DNA from: Phymatolithon calcareum | Taxonomy: Eukaryota > Rhodophyta > Florideophyceae > Hapalidiales | Assembly: GCA_977006965.1 (NCBI GenBank) | Contig: OZ345379.1 | Location: 1,984,001-2,048,000 of the forward strand | Direction: 5' to 3' | Length of the DNA: 64,000 bases | Part shown: in pieces, positions 11,597-23,244 of the stretch | Layout: every line of letters starts with the position of its first letter | Position numbering within the stretch: position 1 is the first letter of the stretch | The notes under the pieces: generated by a model | Seen by the model: only the letters and a program-made list of their open reading frames with translations | Databases searched by the model: none | Told to the model about the DNA's origin: nothing | Position numbers and translations under genes: made by a program

Positions 11597-12204
11597 GCCC
11601 TCGCAGGGAGAGAAATTCGGATTAAGGAGATATTAGGAGGCTAGTAGGGAGATGAATGTAGAAGACAGCGAGAAGCTGCCCTGTTAATCAAATTGATGTT
11701 TTGGGAGCTTTTAAAATAAACCAACATATAACCCGCTCGCGCTGAGTATCGCGCGACTCCACAACTCACGAAGGTGCCTTTCTGATGAGGTAGTATTGGG
11801 ACGGCAACCTTGAAGCATACTATGCTTCAAGGTCTTCTTCGTTCTTAGTAAGAACGAAGAAGTCAAATGGTGAGGAATGATCGAAACTCACCATGTGTTT
11901 TAATTGTTGTACAGAACTGTGGTTATCTGAATGCAAGTGCGAGCTGGGAACCACCCTTAAGTCCGAGCGTATGGGACAGCGAAGCACTGAAGTATGCCGT
12001 GGGCAACAACTCCTGCTCGTGAGACATTCGCTGATGAATCACGCCAGTTGTATGCATAGGCAAGGGTTTTGGTTCTTGCAGGTTACAAGCCCTATAAGTA
12101 GAGGAGAATGGTAGTGCTCAAGTAAAGTTGGTAACACTTCTACGATTCACAACCTGCACATAAGGACGAAACGCAACAGCTCGGTCAAGATTTTGTCGAT
12201 GCCA
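11597..12204. other. Intergenic DNA with two adjacent perfect hairpins
   Basis: Apart from the tandem hairpins at 11807-11862 (listed separately) I see no gene. A short frame at 11893-12114 is unremarkable. Confidence 0.4.
11807..11862. repeat. Two abutting perfect inverted repeats
   Basis: The first palindrome has 12-bp arms (11807-11818 and 11822-11833) with a 3-nt loop. The second starts at the very next base and has 14-bp arms (11834-11847 and 11849-11862) with a 1-nt loop. All arm positions pair. Neither is followed by a T-run, and no gene ends here. Confidence 0.85.
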
Positions 12205-12212
12205 TAACTGAC

Positions 12213-13270
12213 CAAAGCATTGGAAAAAAATAACTGCTATTGTAATTATTTAAATTATTGTTCCAATAATTTATTCCTGAGTCGCGAATATTTATTGTAT
12301 TTATTGAGATCGTTGTGGTTGCGGCAATAATTATTATTGTATTTATTTGAAAGCTTTATTCACTAGATTTTGGACCAAGTAAACCAAATAATTTTCGGGC
12401 CAAAATGCGCAAAACTCCGCAACTTTACGCACTTACGTGCCTACCAGAGCAATGTGACACGATGGTCATCGACAGCGCAATTGCTCAAGCGCTACATGGC
12501 TATCAAAGAGTTTCTACCCCAGCTGAATATTGACGAGGTCGATTCGTTAAGCACACACCAAAACCGAAAAGTGGAGTCGTTATGCGAGGAGTTCACTTCA
12601 TTCGATACAATTACCAGGGCTCTCCAAAATGATGACGTATCGATGGCGGACGCCCGGGTATTTTTCGATACGGTGATAGAAGAGTTCCCACAACTTTCTG
12701 TCCACTTGGGCTCGACGGCGGCAATCATCCATCACCCTGAATTCGAGTCCGGAATTGTGAAAATTATGGAGAAACGCGTTTCTGCGATGTCAGCGGCTGA
12801 GCTATCTGCTACCGAGAAATTGAAGACGGTTGTCTGTGCTGTGAGTTTAACTGTTGATGACAGTTCACTATTGCTAGCCGAGCGCGAATTGAAGCGTCGC
12901 AAAAGCGTTATTTCCTCTGATTCTGAGTACATGGACTTGCGATTCACTGTACCAACGTCGAACATGTGCGAGAGGCTTTTCTCTATCGCTGGTTACGGGT
13001 TGGATGACAGGAGAAGAAGCGTTATTCCTGCAAACTTCGAGAAGCAGATGTTCCTTAATGCTAACTCGGGTGCGTGGGGAATCGAAGACGTCAATGCTAT
13101 CTTGACAGAAAGTAGCTAGAGGGATCCAATAGTTGGGAATAACCAGTTATTTATTCCTCAATGAACTTGAATACAATAATTTATTGCTTCTGCGTTCAAC
13201 AATAAATTATTTATTCTCGACACTGCGCCGGAAAAGAATAAAAATATATATTAATAATTCCAATGCTTTG
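12213..13270 (+). mobile_element. hAT-type DNA transposon, internally shortened, with 8-bp target-site duplication
   Basis: The ends carry a perfect 13-bp terminal inverted repeat CAAAGCATTGGAA (12213-12225; complement at 13258-13270). The element is flanked on both sides by the same 8 bases, TAACTGAC (12205-12212 and 13271-13278), the duplication length of hAT transposons. The 1058-bp body has AT-rich subterminal zones with repeated AATAATTTATT-like words and encodes the C-terminal part of a hAT transposase. Full hAT elements are usually 2.5-5 kb, so most of the transposase (N-terminal DNA-binding zinc finger and catalytic core start) is missing. The clean ends suggest fairly recent insertion. 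Confidence 0.92.
12370..13119 (+). pseudogene. hAT transposase, C-terminal fragment
   Basis: A 249-codon frame that opens with TTG just after an in-frame stop, so it is not a complete gene. Residues about 20-40 (RAYQSNVTRWSS and following) match the segment of hAT transposases around the conserved tryptophan. The end carries the dimerisation-domain signature: PTSNMCERLFSIAG, then RRRSVIPANFEKQMFLNAN. The sequence has no internal stops. It may be the last exon of a formerly spliced transposase or a deletion product that keeps only the dimerisation region. Alone it should not be catalytically active. Confidence 0.85.
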
Positions 13271-14681
13271 TAACTGACCACAGAAAGCGCACTGCGCCTC
13301 CGTCGGACCTGATTCGTGTCCATGAGTCCATATCCCGTTGGCATGGGAACGGAGGTCACTAGCCGAAGAACGGTTTAGACATACAGCACTCAGAGAGTGG
13401 AAGAAGTGCGATAATGCTGCATCTTCAACAAGTGCGACTATAATTCATAGGGGTCATCAAACTCTTCTGGCAATTTGCGTGATTGTTAGATGACTTTTGT
13501 TCTCTGGTGCCCATCCAGAGGGTCAGCAGCACATGACCCAGCGAAGGAATTGTCAAGTGCTGTTCGAGCAACTCATCGATAACACATTTGCCACGCGCAT
13601 TACTCGTCGAAGTTTACTGGCTAAAGGGAGCGGTGTTAGAACCCACTTAACTCCCAAGAAAACGAAAAGTAGGACTGAGGATGTAATGGTGACTAATTGT
13701 GCTGTTGGGAAATTCAAGACGACGACCCTCTTGCGCCCATACTGAAATAGGCGTGAAAATGCCACACTATATATTTGTGGCGCTTCTACTGGTAGGAACT
13801 GTTTCACTAAGCACGTTGAAGACATCCATGAGCTTGACGCTTTTGACGAGCCTGATAGTGAGTAACTTTCGTTTCCAAAAATTAAATGATTTTAATTCCT
13901 CAATTAAGGAAAAAATCCCGGCACATAGACACTAGAAGGCGGTTAAAATCTTGATTATTGGATGTAAGAAAAAACTGTTCATATTGGCATGCGCAACGGA
14001 AGTAATGGACGCCCAGTGGGGATGCTCTTGCCTTTGATAAATCCAAAATTACATTTTCTGATTCTGTACAGGACAGGTGTTACAAATTATTGTAGAAAAT
14101 AGCAGCGCTGCTCTTTGACTTTCGCTCACAGATCTAGATTAAGCGCGTTCGTTCAGAGGGAGTGACGTCGCATCCGGGCGTCGAGCGTCGTGCTTTTGTG
14201 CCCCCGTGGATGGGTTGTATGCTCTAACAGCGTCTTGCAAGAGGACAATTACCTGTCTCATACTGTACAGTAGTATCATGAAAAATAAAAAACCCGTGGA
14301 CCATAGTGTTAGCATGACAAATCAAAGACCATTTCTCGCAATATGCAAATCTGGACCTTTTCCAAGGATACCTCCAAATGGCTTATGAGTGAGAAATCAA
14401 TAAAAAACCAGTGTCCTCGTCTCCGATTTACGGCATGCTATGTTTATGGACTGGGAATTATCAATCGGCGGGCACGGTCCGATGCGAGACCGAGCGAATT
14501 GAGCTGTGGATTGAAGAGAACACTGAAACACGGTCGTCAATGAAAATTACATATATGTAAGACTTGGCTTCCATGCAGAATTTCGCTGAGACAAAAGAAT
14601 GAATATTTTTTGTTATAAGCTATCCTTTATTCTTCGTCCGGACAAACCAACTCTTTGAAACCCTTACAAGTAGTTTCATTT
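13271..14681. other. Gene-free tract
   Basis: I see no recognisable gene or sharply bounded repeat. Scattered copies of TACTGTAC-like words occur (for example near 14267). Confidence 0.4.
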
Positions 14682-14860
14682 CATTCATTCATTCATTCAT
14701 TCATTCATTTTGCCTTTTCCACTAATGGGGTTAGTAGCGACGCAACGTGGAGTTTGGTGGAGAAACTTGTTGCTTCCCAAGTGCTTTTCTGCCTCCCGCG
14801 CGCACGTTTCAGGAAGGGTCCCTTCGCAGCAACCGAAGGGATCCCATGCCGCAGTGTATA
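14682..14860 (-). mobile_element. RTE-like LINE 3' end with tetranucleotide tail
   Basis: Seven uninterrupted CATT units (14682-14709) are followed by a segment that matches 46680-46720 and then 47060-47155 (shared words include TTTTGCCTTTTC, TGGGGTTAGTAGCGA and GCAGCAACCGAAGGGAT). Read on the minus strand this is the end of a LINE whose 3' terminus is (ATGA)n. The middle of the element is deleted relative to the copy at 46.7-47.2 kb. Confidence 0.65.
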
Positions 14861-16270
14861 AATTTCGTCTTAATTTGTACAGTAACCTGTCAGGTGCATC
14901 ATTTAATCGCTTGGTTTGAAAAATTCAAAGTTGATCGGTAACAGTTGTGCTCCACACGCTGCGCCCTGTCCCGCATTGTGACCACTGTAAATTATATTTT
15001 GGGAACATGGTCCGCTAAAAACTTCACGGTAACCTTACGTTTGGCGTTCCAGAAGGCGATCTCCGTCACTACCTTCCTAATGTTACGATTTCTAACAACC
15101 CTACTTTTGATCGTCATGTTGTTATTCACAGATATCTGCGTTAAGCTGGTTAATGTCTACGGCTCCACCCACTGGGCCAGGTCGGACCACACATGGCCAT
15201 GATTATAGTACGTCGCCAAATTGGTAGTCTATTAGTTGACCACCAATTAATATTTCACTACACCAGGGAGGCATAATAAGCACTCACTGCAGCTTATCTC
15301 CCACGCCACTTTCGGCCGAGGTGCCAACATTGATGGCATTCATGAGGCCTTTCCTCTACAGGTCCGCGAGCTTTCGGACCTCCCTCTCATGGGGACGCTT
15401 CGCCCTCGTCGCCCATGGTGTTAATGGGCCAACATCGTCAGTGGGCACTTACGAGTCTTCCGGTTCCTCCTTCGCTTCGCCTTCGCGCTCCTCCTTAACC
15501 ACTCCGCCGATGACAGTTATCCCCATACCGGAGGCTCCTCCAGCGCCAGTGAGCGCCACCGGATGCTCTCCATGGGGAATTAGGTCCTGAAAACAACCAC
15601 GAAGAGATGAATGAGGATTTCCTTTCTAAATAAAAATCCTCTTTCTCATCTCATTCTGCTCTAGTGGAACCACTGCGTATACTCCGTAAGGACCCGGATC
15701 ATGTTTGGAGCGGCTAGCAGAGAAGGAGTGCTCACCTAAGTAACGGGCAAGAATAACGCCCTGTCGTAATCCAACTAGAAATAAACTCAACGCAATAAAC
15801 CACTGCCTTAAGAACCAAAACTACACACATCTATGAACCAACCCGAAATGTCATAAATTAACTCGGCGCTTCGGCATCAAAGCGGGGCAAGGTAAAACCA
15901 AGTATGTGTAGTACCCAGTATCCTCACCACAAGGACTCTAGGATATCGTGACAATCACCTGTCGCACCCCCGCGCTTCCCCGGGTTTGTCCTTCGCCAAG
16001 CTTCCCCGCGAATCGCCAGGTGGAAAGGGGCCGGCGGATGAGAAATAGTTTCCTTTCCTCGAGACCGCAAGCCAGAGTAACTGTTGGTTGTTACCCTTCC
16101 GTGCGGCTTTTCTTTCTGTTACTTGCTCTTATTACATGATTTATGAGCGAAATTGGGGCTATTCATCATCGAGAGGGTATCCAAAATGTTTCCGAACTTG
16201 ATCCCATTCTGGGTACATGCGCAACTGCCGTACGCTGGAACTATATCATACCACCACAGAGCGAAGTTAC
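14861..16270. other. Gene-free tract with a decayed coding remnant
   Basis: On the minus strand about 15290-15592 one frame reads as plausible protein apart from in-frame stop codons (Gly/Ala-rich, then acidic KEEREGEAKEEPEDS, then TPWATRAKRPHEREVRKLADL). I do not recognise it; it may be a broken gene or transposon ORF. An imperfect 16-bp inverted repeat is at 15619-15660. Nothing else was identified. Confidence 0.35.
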
Positions 16271-16478
16271 GATACAGAAAGTCACGAGACATCGCCTACT
16301 CAAGTGCTGTCGCAAGCAGGAACGTGTTTTTTACGGGTGTCTAAAAAAAACGTTCCACCAAGGGAGCTTAGATTAAGTCTATGCGCCCTTGGTGGAACGT
16401 TTTCTTAAAAACCGGTAAAAAACACGTTCCTGGTTGCAACAGCACTTGAGTAGGCGACGTCTCGTGACTTTCTGTACC
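16271..16478. repeat. Long near-perfect foldback (inverted repeat)
   Basis: Arms at about 16271-16366 and 16383-16478 (96 bp each) pair with roughly 90% identity around a 16-nt loop. The innermost part (CGTTCCACCAAGGG and complement) is perfect. Transcribed on either strand it would make one long hairpin RNA. No target-site duplication was seen directly outside the arms. It could be a foldback MITE or a hairpin small-RNA precursor. Confidence 0.85.
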
Positions 16479-19400
16479 AAAATAGAAGTTCACGCGGGCG
16501 TACGTAGTCCGTTCATTGTATCACAGGCGGATATGGCTTTTCTGCAACCCTTCTCGTTCGGACAGAATTGATTCATCTTAGCCGTTTGGAATAACTGTTC
16601 CAAACATCAGCTGCCCTGTTTACAGAGGTAAAAATCTCTACTCTCTCATTTTATGAACCCGAATGGTACAAGAAGTACGCTGTTCCAAGCTTAGAGTTAT
16701 TTCAATTAGCAACACTATCCATGTTGTTTTGCTGTAATCACTTCAAAACCACGGACAATCAGAGAAAAAAGGGGTATGTAATGATGAAGATAAGAAACTC
16801 TACTGTCTAAGTGAGGCCCAAACGCTGAAAATATGGGGAAATTTATAAGTGAGACCATTCGCCAATTTCCCAATCCTTTTAAGGCGCTTTCGATGGAATC
16901 CATCCGAAAGAAATATCATCCGAAGCAGGCAAATCGAAGAAGAGTATTTAGAGCTATCGGAAGTGTGTGTGGTTGTGAGACTGCTCCTACTGTCTCTTTT
17001 GCCTACTGAAATCTGTTCAAATGGCTTCCGCTGTCGTGGGTCGGAGGATGGTAGATATCTGTGTAGAATCAAACTTGCCGTTTTTTCAGGTCTGTGTTTT
17101 CAATTTTTGCATGGAAACGCCACAGAGACACACCGTGCAGTACGGCACATTTCGATTTTCACAACTTGGTATAATTATCTACCTGTCCAAGATGAGAGAC
17201 AGTATGATACTTGACTTGGCAAGTCTGGAAAACCCCAATGTTGATGACAGAAATTACTTCGTCGCCGTTGCACTTTGTTTCAAATAAGCACTACTCGTTG
17301 AGACAAGCTAGGCGTGGCAGAAGCGAGCACTGAATGTCGATGGATGAGCGCGTGGAGAACGATCGTTCGAGTTCAACAGTGAGCATCATGATAATAATGA
17401 TACTGGGGCAGTTCAACGGGCCTGAGACTTGTCGATTGCTGGGGGTGGTTTACACGCATTCATCCACGATCTGCTTTTTCTACTTTCTACGGTTTGTCTC
17501 AAAAAAAACAATATTCTGCATGGTGGAGGAGCTCCATTTTTCGATCACCGGAGCTGCGTGGTCAGCTACTGTACTGTACTCAAGACTCGCGTTTCTGCTA
17601 TGGTCCAAGTAGTTTGACACAGACGTGTCAGAAGCTGAGCGAGGCTATGAACTCTCACGTATTCGTTTTTACAAAAAATAGGGTTGCAGAAGCCGTCACA
17701 AAGAAATCATTCATGTAGTGCCTCGAGTTGTAAGCTGTTTTCTGACGACTTCTGCCTTTGCTTCACTAATGTTCAGATAACAAAGTTAGAGACAGCGGAA
17801 CTAAAGTTGGTGCAAAAATGACATCTTTTCTCGGTTTTACAAACTGCACTTGCGTTGATAGGATGGCAAAGTTCTAGAAACAAGCGTTTGAGATGAAAGT
17901 CACGATTCCGTGTTGCAGTACTAACCCTTAGTAATAAATCGGTCTACTGTACTTGAGCAAGGTCAGTTATTGAGGGAAAGGCGGGAGCACCAAGGCTAAC
18001 AAGGAATATGATTGGTGCTAAGTACAAAATTAATATAAACACTCTCTTTCATCCTCCCCTCTATCTATATATCGTCAGAGAACACTCCATGACCGGGACA
18101 TGTCTGACTGCAGGAGGCGTTTATCATGTGAATTGATTTGGATATGGCCTTCGGATTCAGTTCTACGTCACCTACAGTACTGCACTGTATTCCCTCAAGA
18201 TGATGATGCTACCTTGACTAATTACACCAAACGGGCTCTGCACATAGACGAAGAGAGAAGGTTGATGCAATCAAGGATGGGGCCTGATCATCACATAATG
18301 TCCTGCAGGCTACGGCGAGAACATAGAGATCTCGCGATGAAATTACACTGTTGGACAGGTACTCTGCGTTTGAGGCTCTGTTCGGGTACAATACTGCACG
18401 CAGAAGTGCTACGATGATCAACATGACACAGACTGCACATTTTTTAACGCAACGTGGGGTGAAGAGCAGAGTTTTCTTTATTACTGCACCTTCGCTCAGT
18501 CGCTTATCTTTTCCTGGGATTTGGACCCCTGCAGCTAAGGCGAATTCGCTTTAATCTCAGATCTGGAGAAATGAAACGGCCGAGTGTGGTAGATGCATGG
18601 AACTCTTCAGGCAGGAGCAACTTGCTCCTGCCCGACATGTTATGGAGGGCAATCGATCTTGAATATCTACATCACAGTACATGAGAAGTGAATGTACGAA
18701 CAGAATCCCCGTGAGCACTATTTCCCTTCAATCCTGTAGTTTTCGATCAATCAGATACAGTACAGTGCAATACTACAGTGTGGATTCCTAACCATCATAG
18801 GTACAAAACCATAACCAAAAACTGTAGTGCGGAAGCAGAGCCGGCCTCAAAAAGCGTCTGCTTTTGAAAGACGCTCTGCTTCCCAACGGTCGCCAATACG
18901 TCGCCGTGGATTTACAGCGGCGGGCACGAGTGAGGCTGTCGACCTCCCACGCGGCAACATCCACACAAAAAACTGTAGATCCCAGTCGTGACGAAAACAC
19001 TTGTTTTTTTCGATCTTTAGAAACAAACGAATTTCACGTTTTCTTTGGAAAAAACGAGCGCCTGGAGAACACTTTTTACCTCAAAATGGAGTGAAACTTG
19101 ATACCAATCAATAGTGCTCCCCGAACAAATATCATACGTCTATTTGTCATTCCGCACTTTTTCATTGGCTTATCTCCAATCCCCGTATCTGTCAGGAGGG
19201 CCCTATGATTGTTGACGCAAGACTATTTTTGTACGTCAGGTATGTCACGCGTATTCATAAGCGGCGCTCGATTTGGCATTTCGCCACAGCCAATGAACGG
19301 CGGACGCAGCAAAGCAAACGAGTGCACATCCATGCTACTTACAGAAAATGAGTGACGTGTGTAGTCATAAATGTATTTTATGATTTTCATCATGTTGTCG

Positions 19401-22290
19401 AGAGCTATGGATCCAGAGTTATGTCAACTTAAGTTCAATTGATTTCGCTTATTGGTATCACAACATGTGGTTCAATACTGAGAGCAAAAATCTCTTTGTG
19501 AGACGGTTTCTATTTTCATTTGTAGATGTACTCGTAAACGTATCATGAGCTCTACCTTGAGGAAATCGAACTGTCCTAAAGTCTGCGTTCTGACATCGAC
19601 TAATGGCCGTCATGCTTCCCACGAAAAGAAGATTGCAGCGGAGAAATATGGAGAGCGGTGTCTTGTTCCGCTTCAGAGGTTCGAGTCGGTTTCCTTACGA
19701 TGCATGTGACTGTTCCGAGTGCCCGTGGTCATTGGGAGCGCATCGTTTCGATCACTATTTGAGGGCACTATTGGTGGAGTTCTTGAAATATGTCCTACGA
19801 AGAATTCTGTGTCTGCTGTGTCCGACGAATTTTATTTTTCTTACCTGCCAGTGCTCTCGTTTACAGATTCGCAGAAGGGCTGATCTATGTTGGAAGATTT
19901 TGTTCTATCATCTTTCATGGAGAAATAGTGCAGACGTAGTTGGAGAAACGCTCTGTCAGTTTTCACGGAGTAACGGAGATGCGAAGATGATAGGGGAATG
20001 CAGACTGTGATGACGTCTGTGTCAGTTTGAAGAAAAGGTGGACAGTGTGGCAATCCGGTAGTATGCTTCGAACGATGCCGATTGGAGTCGACTGGAGTTA
20101 GAAGAGTATTGTCAGGCTAGGGGGTGGAATCATACCGGGCGAGAGAAAAGAAGTAAGAACAGACGAGTGTTGTTCCCGTGGTTGTCTTCAAGTATGACAG
20201 GGAACCGGTTTCCAGATATAGGGATTGAGAGTTGCGTTATGGAGGCGCCGCGGAAATTTAATGATGAGTGTAATCTTTACAGCGTGACGCGATGAGACGG
20301 AATCGATGGATATGCGAGTGAACGGTATTGGACAGGGATGCATGAGGAGTGGAGGATGGTAGCGAGTTTTGGAGCCACTGCCGGCACAGAAGAGAACAAT
20401 GATGAGAGCCGCGACTGTGCGGGCAGTCAGTGTAAAGTGAGGAAAGAAAGGATTTGTGGTTGGTTTCAAGTGTGATTGATACGATAAGGTTGGGGATTAT
20501 GCTGCTGTTCAATGAATTTCACTTGAGGAGAGCGTCACGATGACATAACATGAGCGTCAGGTGCGCGGCGTGAGGGCGATAATGCGAAGAAAATACATTA
20601 GAGCGAGGCATAAGCTGATTCTCAGGGTTATACCTGTTCTGAACGGCAGAGCTCTGCCGTCCATTACTGTACCTAGGAGGGGGACCCCAGTATACCATAA
20701 AACGATAACCCATACAATGTACTCTAGTTTCACGTAGGTACAATAGTGCACTCTAAGGATTGCATCCAGTGGGATGCAATAGCAAGCTTTGTGGCTGCAT
20801 GCGTGGGGATGAGGGGCAATATTCCCTGAGCTTCAAGGGGATAAGCTTTGTTCAGCAAAGGAGTTACTGACACTGCTGGCTGAGGTAAAGCTGTCTTGTA
20901 CGGCAGATGGGACTGAGTAAGAATTTGAGTGTTTGCTCGCGAGAGAATAAGTACTGCAGGTGAAATGGATGCAGTTGAAGAGTGTAGAAGCAAATGCATA
21001 AACTGTGTGTTTGCTTGCAGTCGGCATCCTGGTCGTTCTCAGTCTGGTGCCCTTGGCAGTCCCACAGAATGCATTGTAGAATACGAGAAGGATTGCGATG
21101 GCATGCCGACTGGATGTGCTCATTGGCATGTGCAAAAGGTATAACCGTGCGGCTAAGCAAACGCTGCGGAAAACATGTGCCTTGTTGGAACAAGGAGGTG
21201 CTGAGATGTCGTACTGTACAATTCATGGATTATGTTCGCAAAGTGTTCCGGTGGGACGAACGAGGCGTATTGGTAAATCGTTATGCATTGGTTCGAACGT
21301 CTGGTACGTTGGTTGGGTGGAGATGGGTCGGGTATTTGTAAAAGTAATTTATAGGAGACATGGGAGAGAGATTGCATCACATGATGTGATCGAACCCAGC
21401 ATTTCTTTCTTTTCTTACCGATTCATTCTGACAATCTTCGTTCTTTCCTTATTTTCGTCGTTTTGGTCGTAGTTTCCATTAGCCGACAACGGAAAACAAG
21501 CAACGATGATGGATGACGATCAGGACAGAGGGACGGTTGTGTGACAATTTGGCCACGTCAGTTAAAAGATCATTGTTTCTTCCCCGGTGCGTAAATCTCA
21601 CAAATGCAGTATCCACACGAGCAGTCTCCTCATTGGCTGTGCCGTGTCTCAGACAAGTTCGGCCACTTCCGTCGTCTGTTCGCGATTTGGTCTACCCCAG
21701 CAAGGCCCCTAGGGGCATTGCTCTGGTGTCTATTTTCAGCATTCTGTAGACAAGACAACATCATATATCGTCCAATGAACGATCCGCACTCGGAAACATC
21801 TTGCTGGGCATCCACGAGATTGGGCGAAAAGTGTCCACAGCGTTGACGCCAGCATTACAGCTGACAGGAGAAAGAGTTACGAAAACGATGACTCAGCGTG
21901 ACATCTTGCACTTTCAAAATGTTACTGTACTATACCCACTATGATAACACAGTCGCAGAAAAACGGCTACTCAAGGCCGCTAATTACGTTGCTACACCTG
22001 CTTAACATGTCGAGGACCACGGAGCACAGCTGTTTATCGCGGTTAACTTCTGTGACAGCGTCATGCACCGAGCGCCGTGCTCTCTCCGACATTCACGCCG
22101 GTCACACTGGCCTTCTCCTGTACAGTATTATTCAAAAAGCTAGTTTTCCCAAAACTTTTGGCGAACAATACACTGTGCACCACCTTCATCACAGCCGCCG
22201 TGTGTGCAGTACGTACAACATAAGCCCAAAACAAGTCCCTCTCCTGCAAACGAACGCGACAACCCGAACATTCATGAGACTCTCATGCCG
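16479..22290. other. Large gene-poor tract
   Basis: About 5.8 kb without a recognisable gene. Many 60-135 codon frames exist on both strands with no domain. Features seen: a perfect hairpin with 10-bp arms and a 1-nt loop at 18611-18631, an 18-bp loopless palindrome at 20643-20660, a small hairpin at 20759-20778, and numerous TACTGTAC/TACAGTA words. Most of the tract is probably decayed transposon DNA. Confidence 0.4.
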
Positions 22291-22297
22291 TATATAA
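22291..22297 (+). promoter_or_regulatory. TATA box of the bZIP-like gene
   Basis: TATATAA lies 72 bp before the ATG at 22369. Transcription about 30 bp downstream would begin near 22322, after the in-frame ATGs at 22204 and 22288. This supports 22369 as the start. Confidence 0.55.
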
Positions 22298-22368
22298 TGC
22301 GCACTTCAACCAGCAAGTACCGCCACCGAAACCCTTCAGTCCCAGGAACCTCAACAAAGCTAGACACC

Positions 22369-23244
22369 ATGGCGCAGAACCACCTGCCTCACTATGCACA
22401 GCCCTCTTCCTCTCAGCAGGACTACCACTTCCCAACACATCAATTCACTCAGCAACATGATCAATATCACTTTCCTCCGTCCGCATCTCAGCCAAATTTT
22501 TCCGCCCCGTTGTCGAACGCACAACCTGTCCCGGTCGCAGCGCCAGCTATGAACCCCGCGTCCACCGCCAGTCTTCGACTGCACTATTATCAACAGGTAT
22601 CCCGTCGAGAAGGAGAAAGTGAATTCGATCGCGGTGTCGGTCAGCGACAACGCACCGACGATCTCATGCTCTCACGTTCGAAACCGACCGATGCTGCCAC
22701 TCGTAAGAGACGCAAAACGCGCTCGGCATACGTGTCGCGTTACGCCGCCAAGTCGTACGCACGCTTGCTTGAGCATCATGTGCGTGACGCCGATGACGAA
22801 CTTGCCGCCCTCCGAGTATCTGTGGATGGTGAGGCGCGCCGTCTTCGTGCGGCGCGTGAAATGCTCGATGAGATTGAACGTCGGCTGGGCAGGACGCAGG
22901 GGACGCAACAGCAGGTCCCGGGGGAAGGATCGTCGCGCGCCAACAAGCGCGCAGTAGAGAAGGTTGAGGATGCTGGGTCATTCGTATCGGAGCTGACGTT
23001 GAAGGGGAAGAGAGGGACCGTGAGACAGGGGACACAGCAACAGCAGCCGCGTAGTTTTTTCGGGGGGGGCCATGCTATGGGGCAGAGAACCTCGGCGGTG
23101 TGGCAGGATGTTCTGGATTATGCTATTGCGGACGGGAGAAAGGAAGTTGCAGGGTCGGATGTTTCCGCTTCTGAATGTGATAATGCGCTATTCTCGAGAG
23201 GTACTGAGGGAGTTGCACAGTATGTTCGAGAGACTCACTGCTAA
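22369..23244 (+). CDS. bZIP-like transcription factor
   Basis: A 291-residue protein starting at an ATG in optimal context (CACCATGG). The first 100 residues are Gln/His/Pro/Ser-rich (SSQQDYHF, THQFTQQHDQYHF), like an activation domain. Residues about 125-155 form a basic region RKRRKTRSAYVSRYAAKSYARLLE. This follows the bZIP pattern N-R-x-S-A-x-x-S-R-x-R-K-K-x-Y-x-x-x-L-E, but the normally invariant Asn is replaced by Thr. A helix with hydrophobic heptads follows (LEHHVRDADDELAALRVSV ... LRAAREMLDEIERRL). The C-terminal 90 residues have no domain. It is probably a nuclear DNA-binding protein with altered specificity; a non-DNA-binding coiled coil is the alternative. The gene stands alone between two gene-poor tracts. 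Confidence 0.7.
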   Translation: MAQNHLPHYAQPSSSQQDYHFPTHQFTQQHDQYHFPPSASQPNFSAPLSNAQPVPVAAPAMNPASTASLRLHYYQQVSRREGESEFDRGVGQRQRTDDLMLSRSKPTDAATRKRRKTRSAYVSRYAAKSYARLLEHHVRDADDELAALRVSVDGEARRLRAAREMLDEIERRLGRTQGTQQQVPGEGSSRANKRAVEKVEDAGSFVSELTLKGKRGTVRQGTQQQQPRSFFGGGHAMGQRTSAVWQDVLDYAIADGRKEVAGSDVSASECDNALFSRGTEGVAQYVRETHC

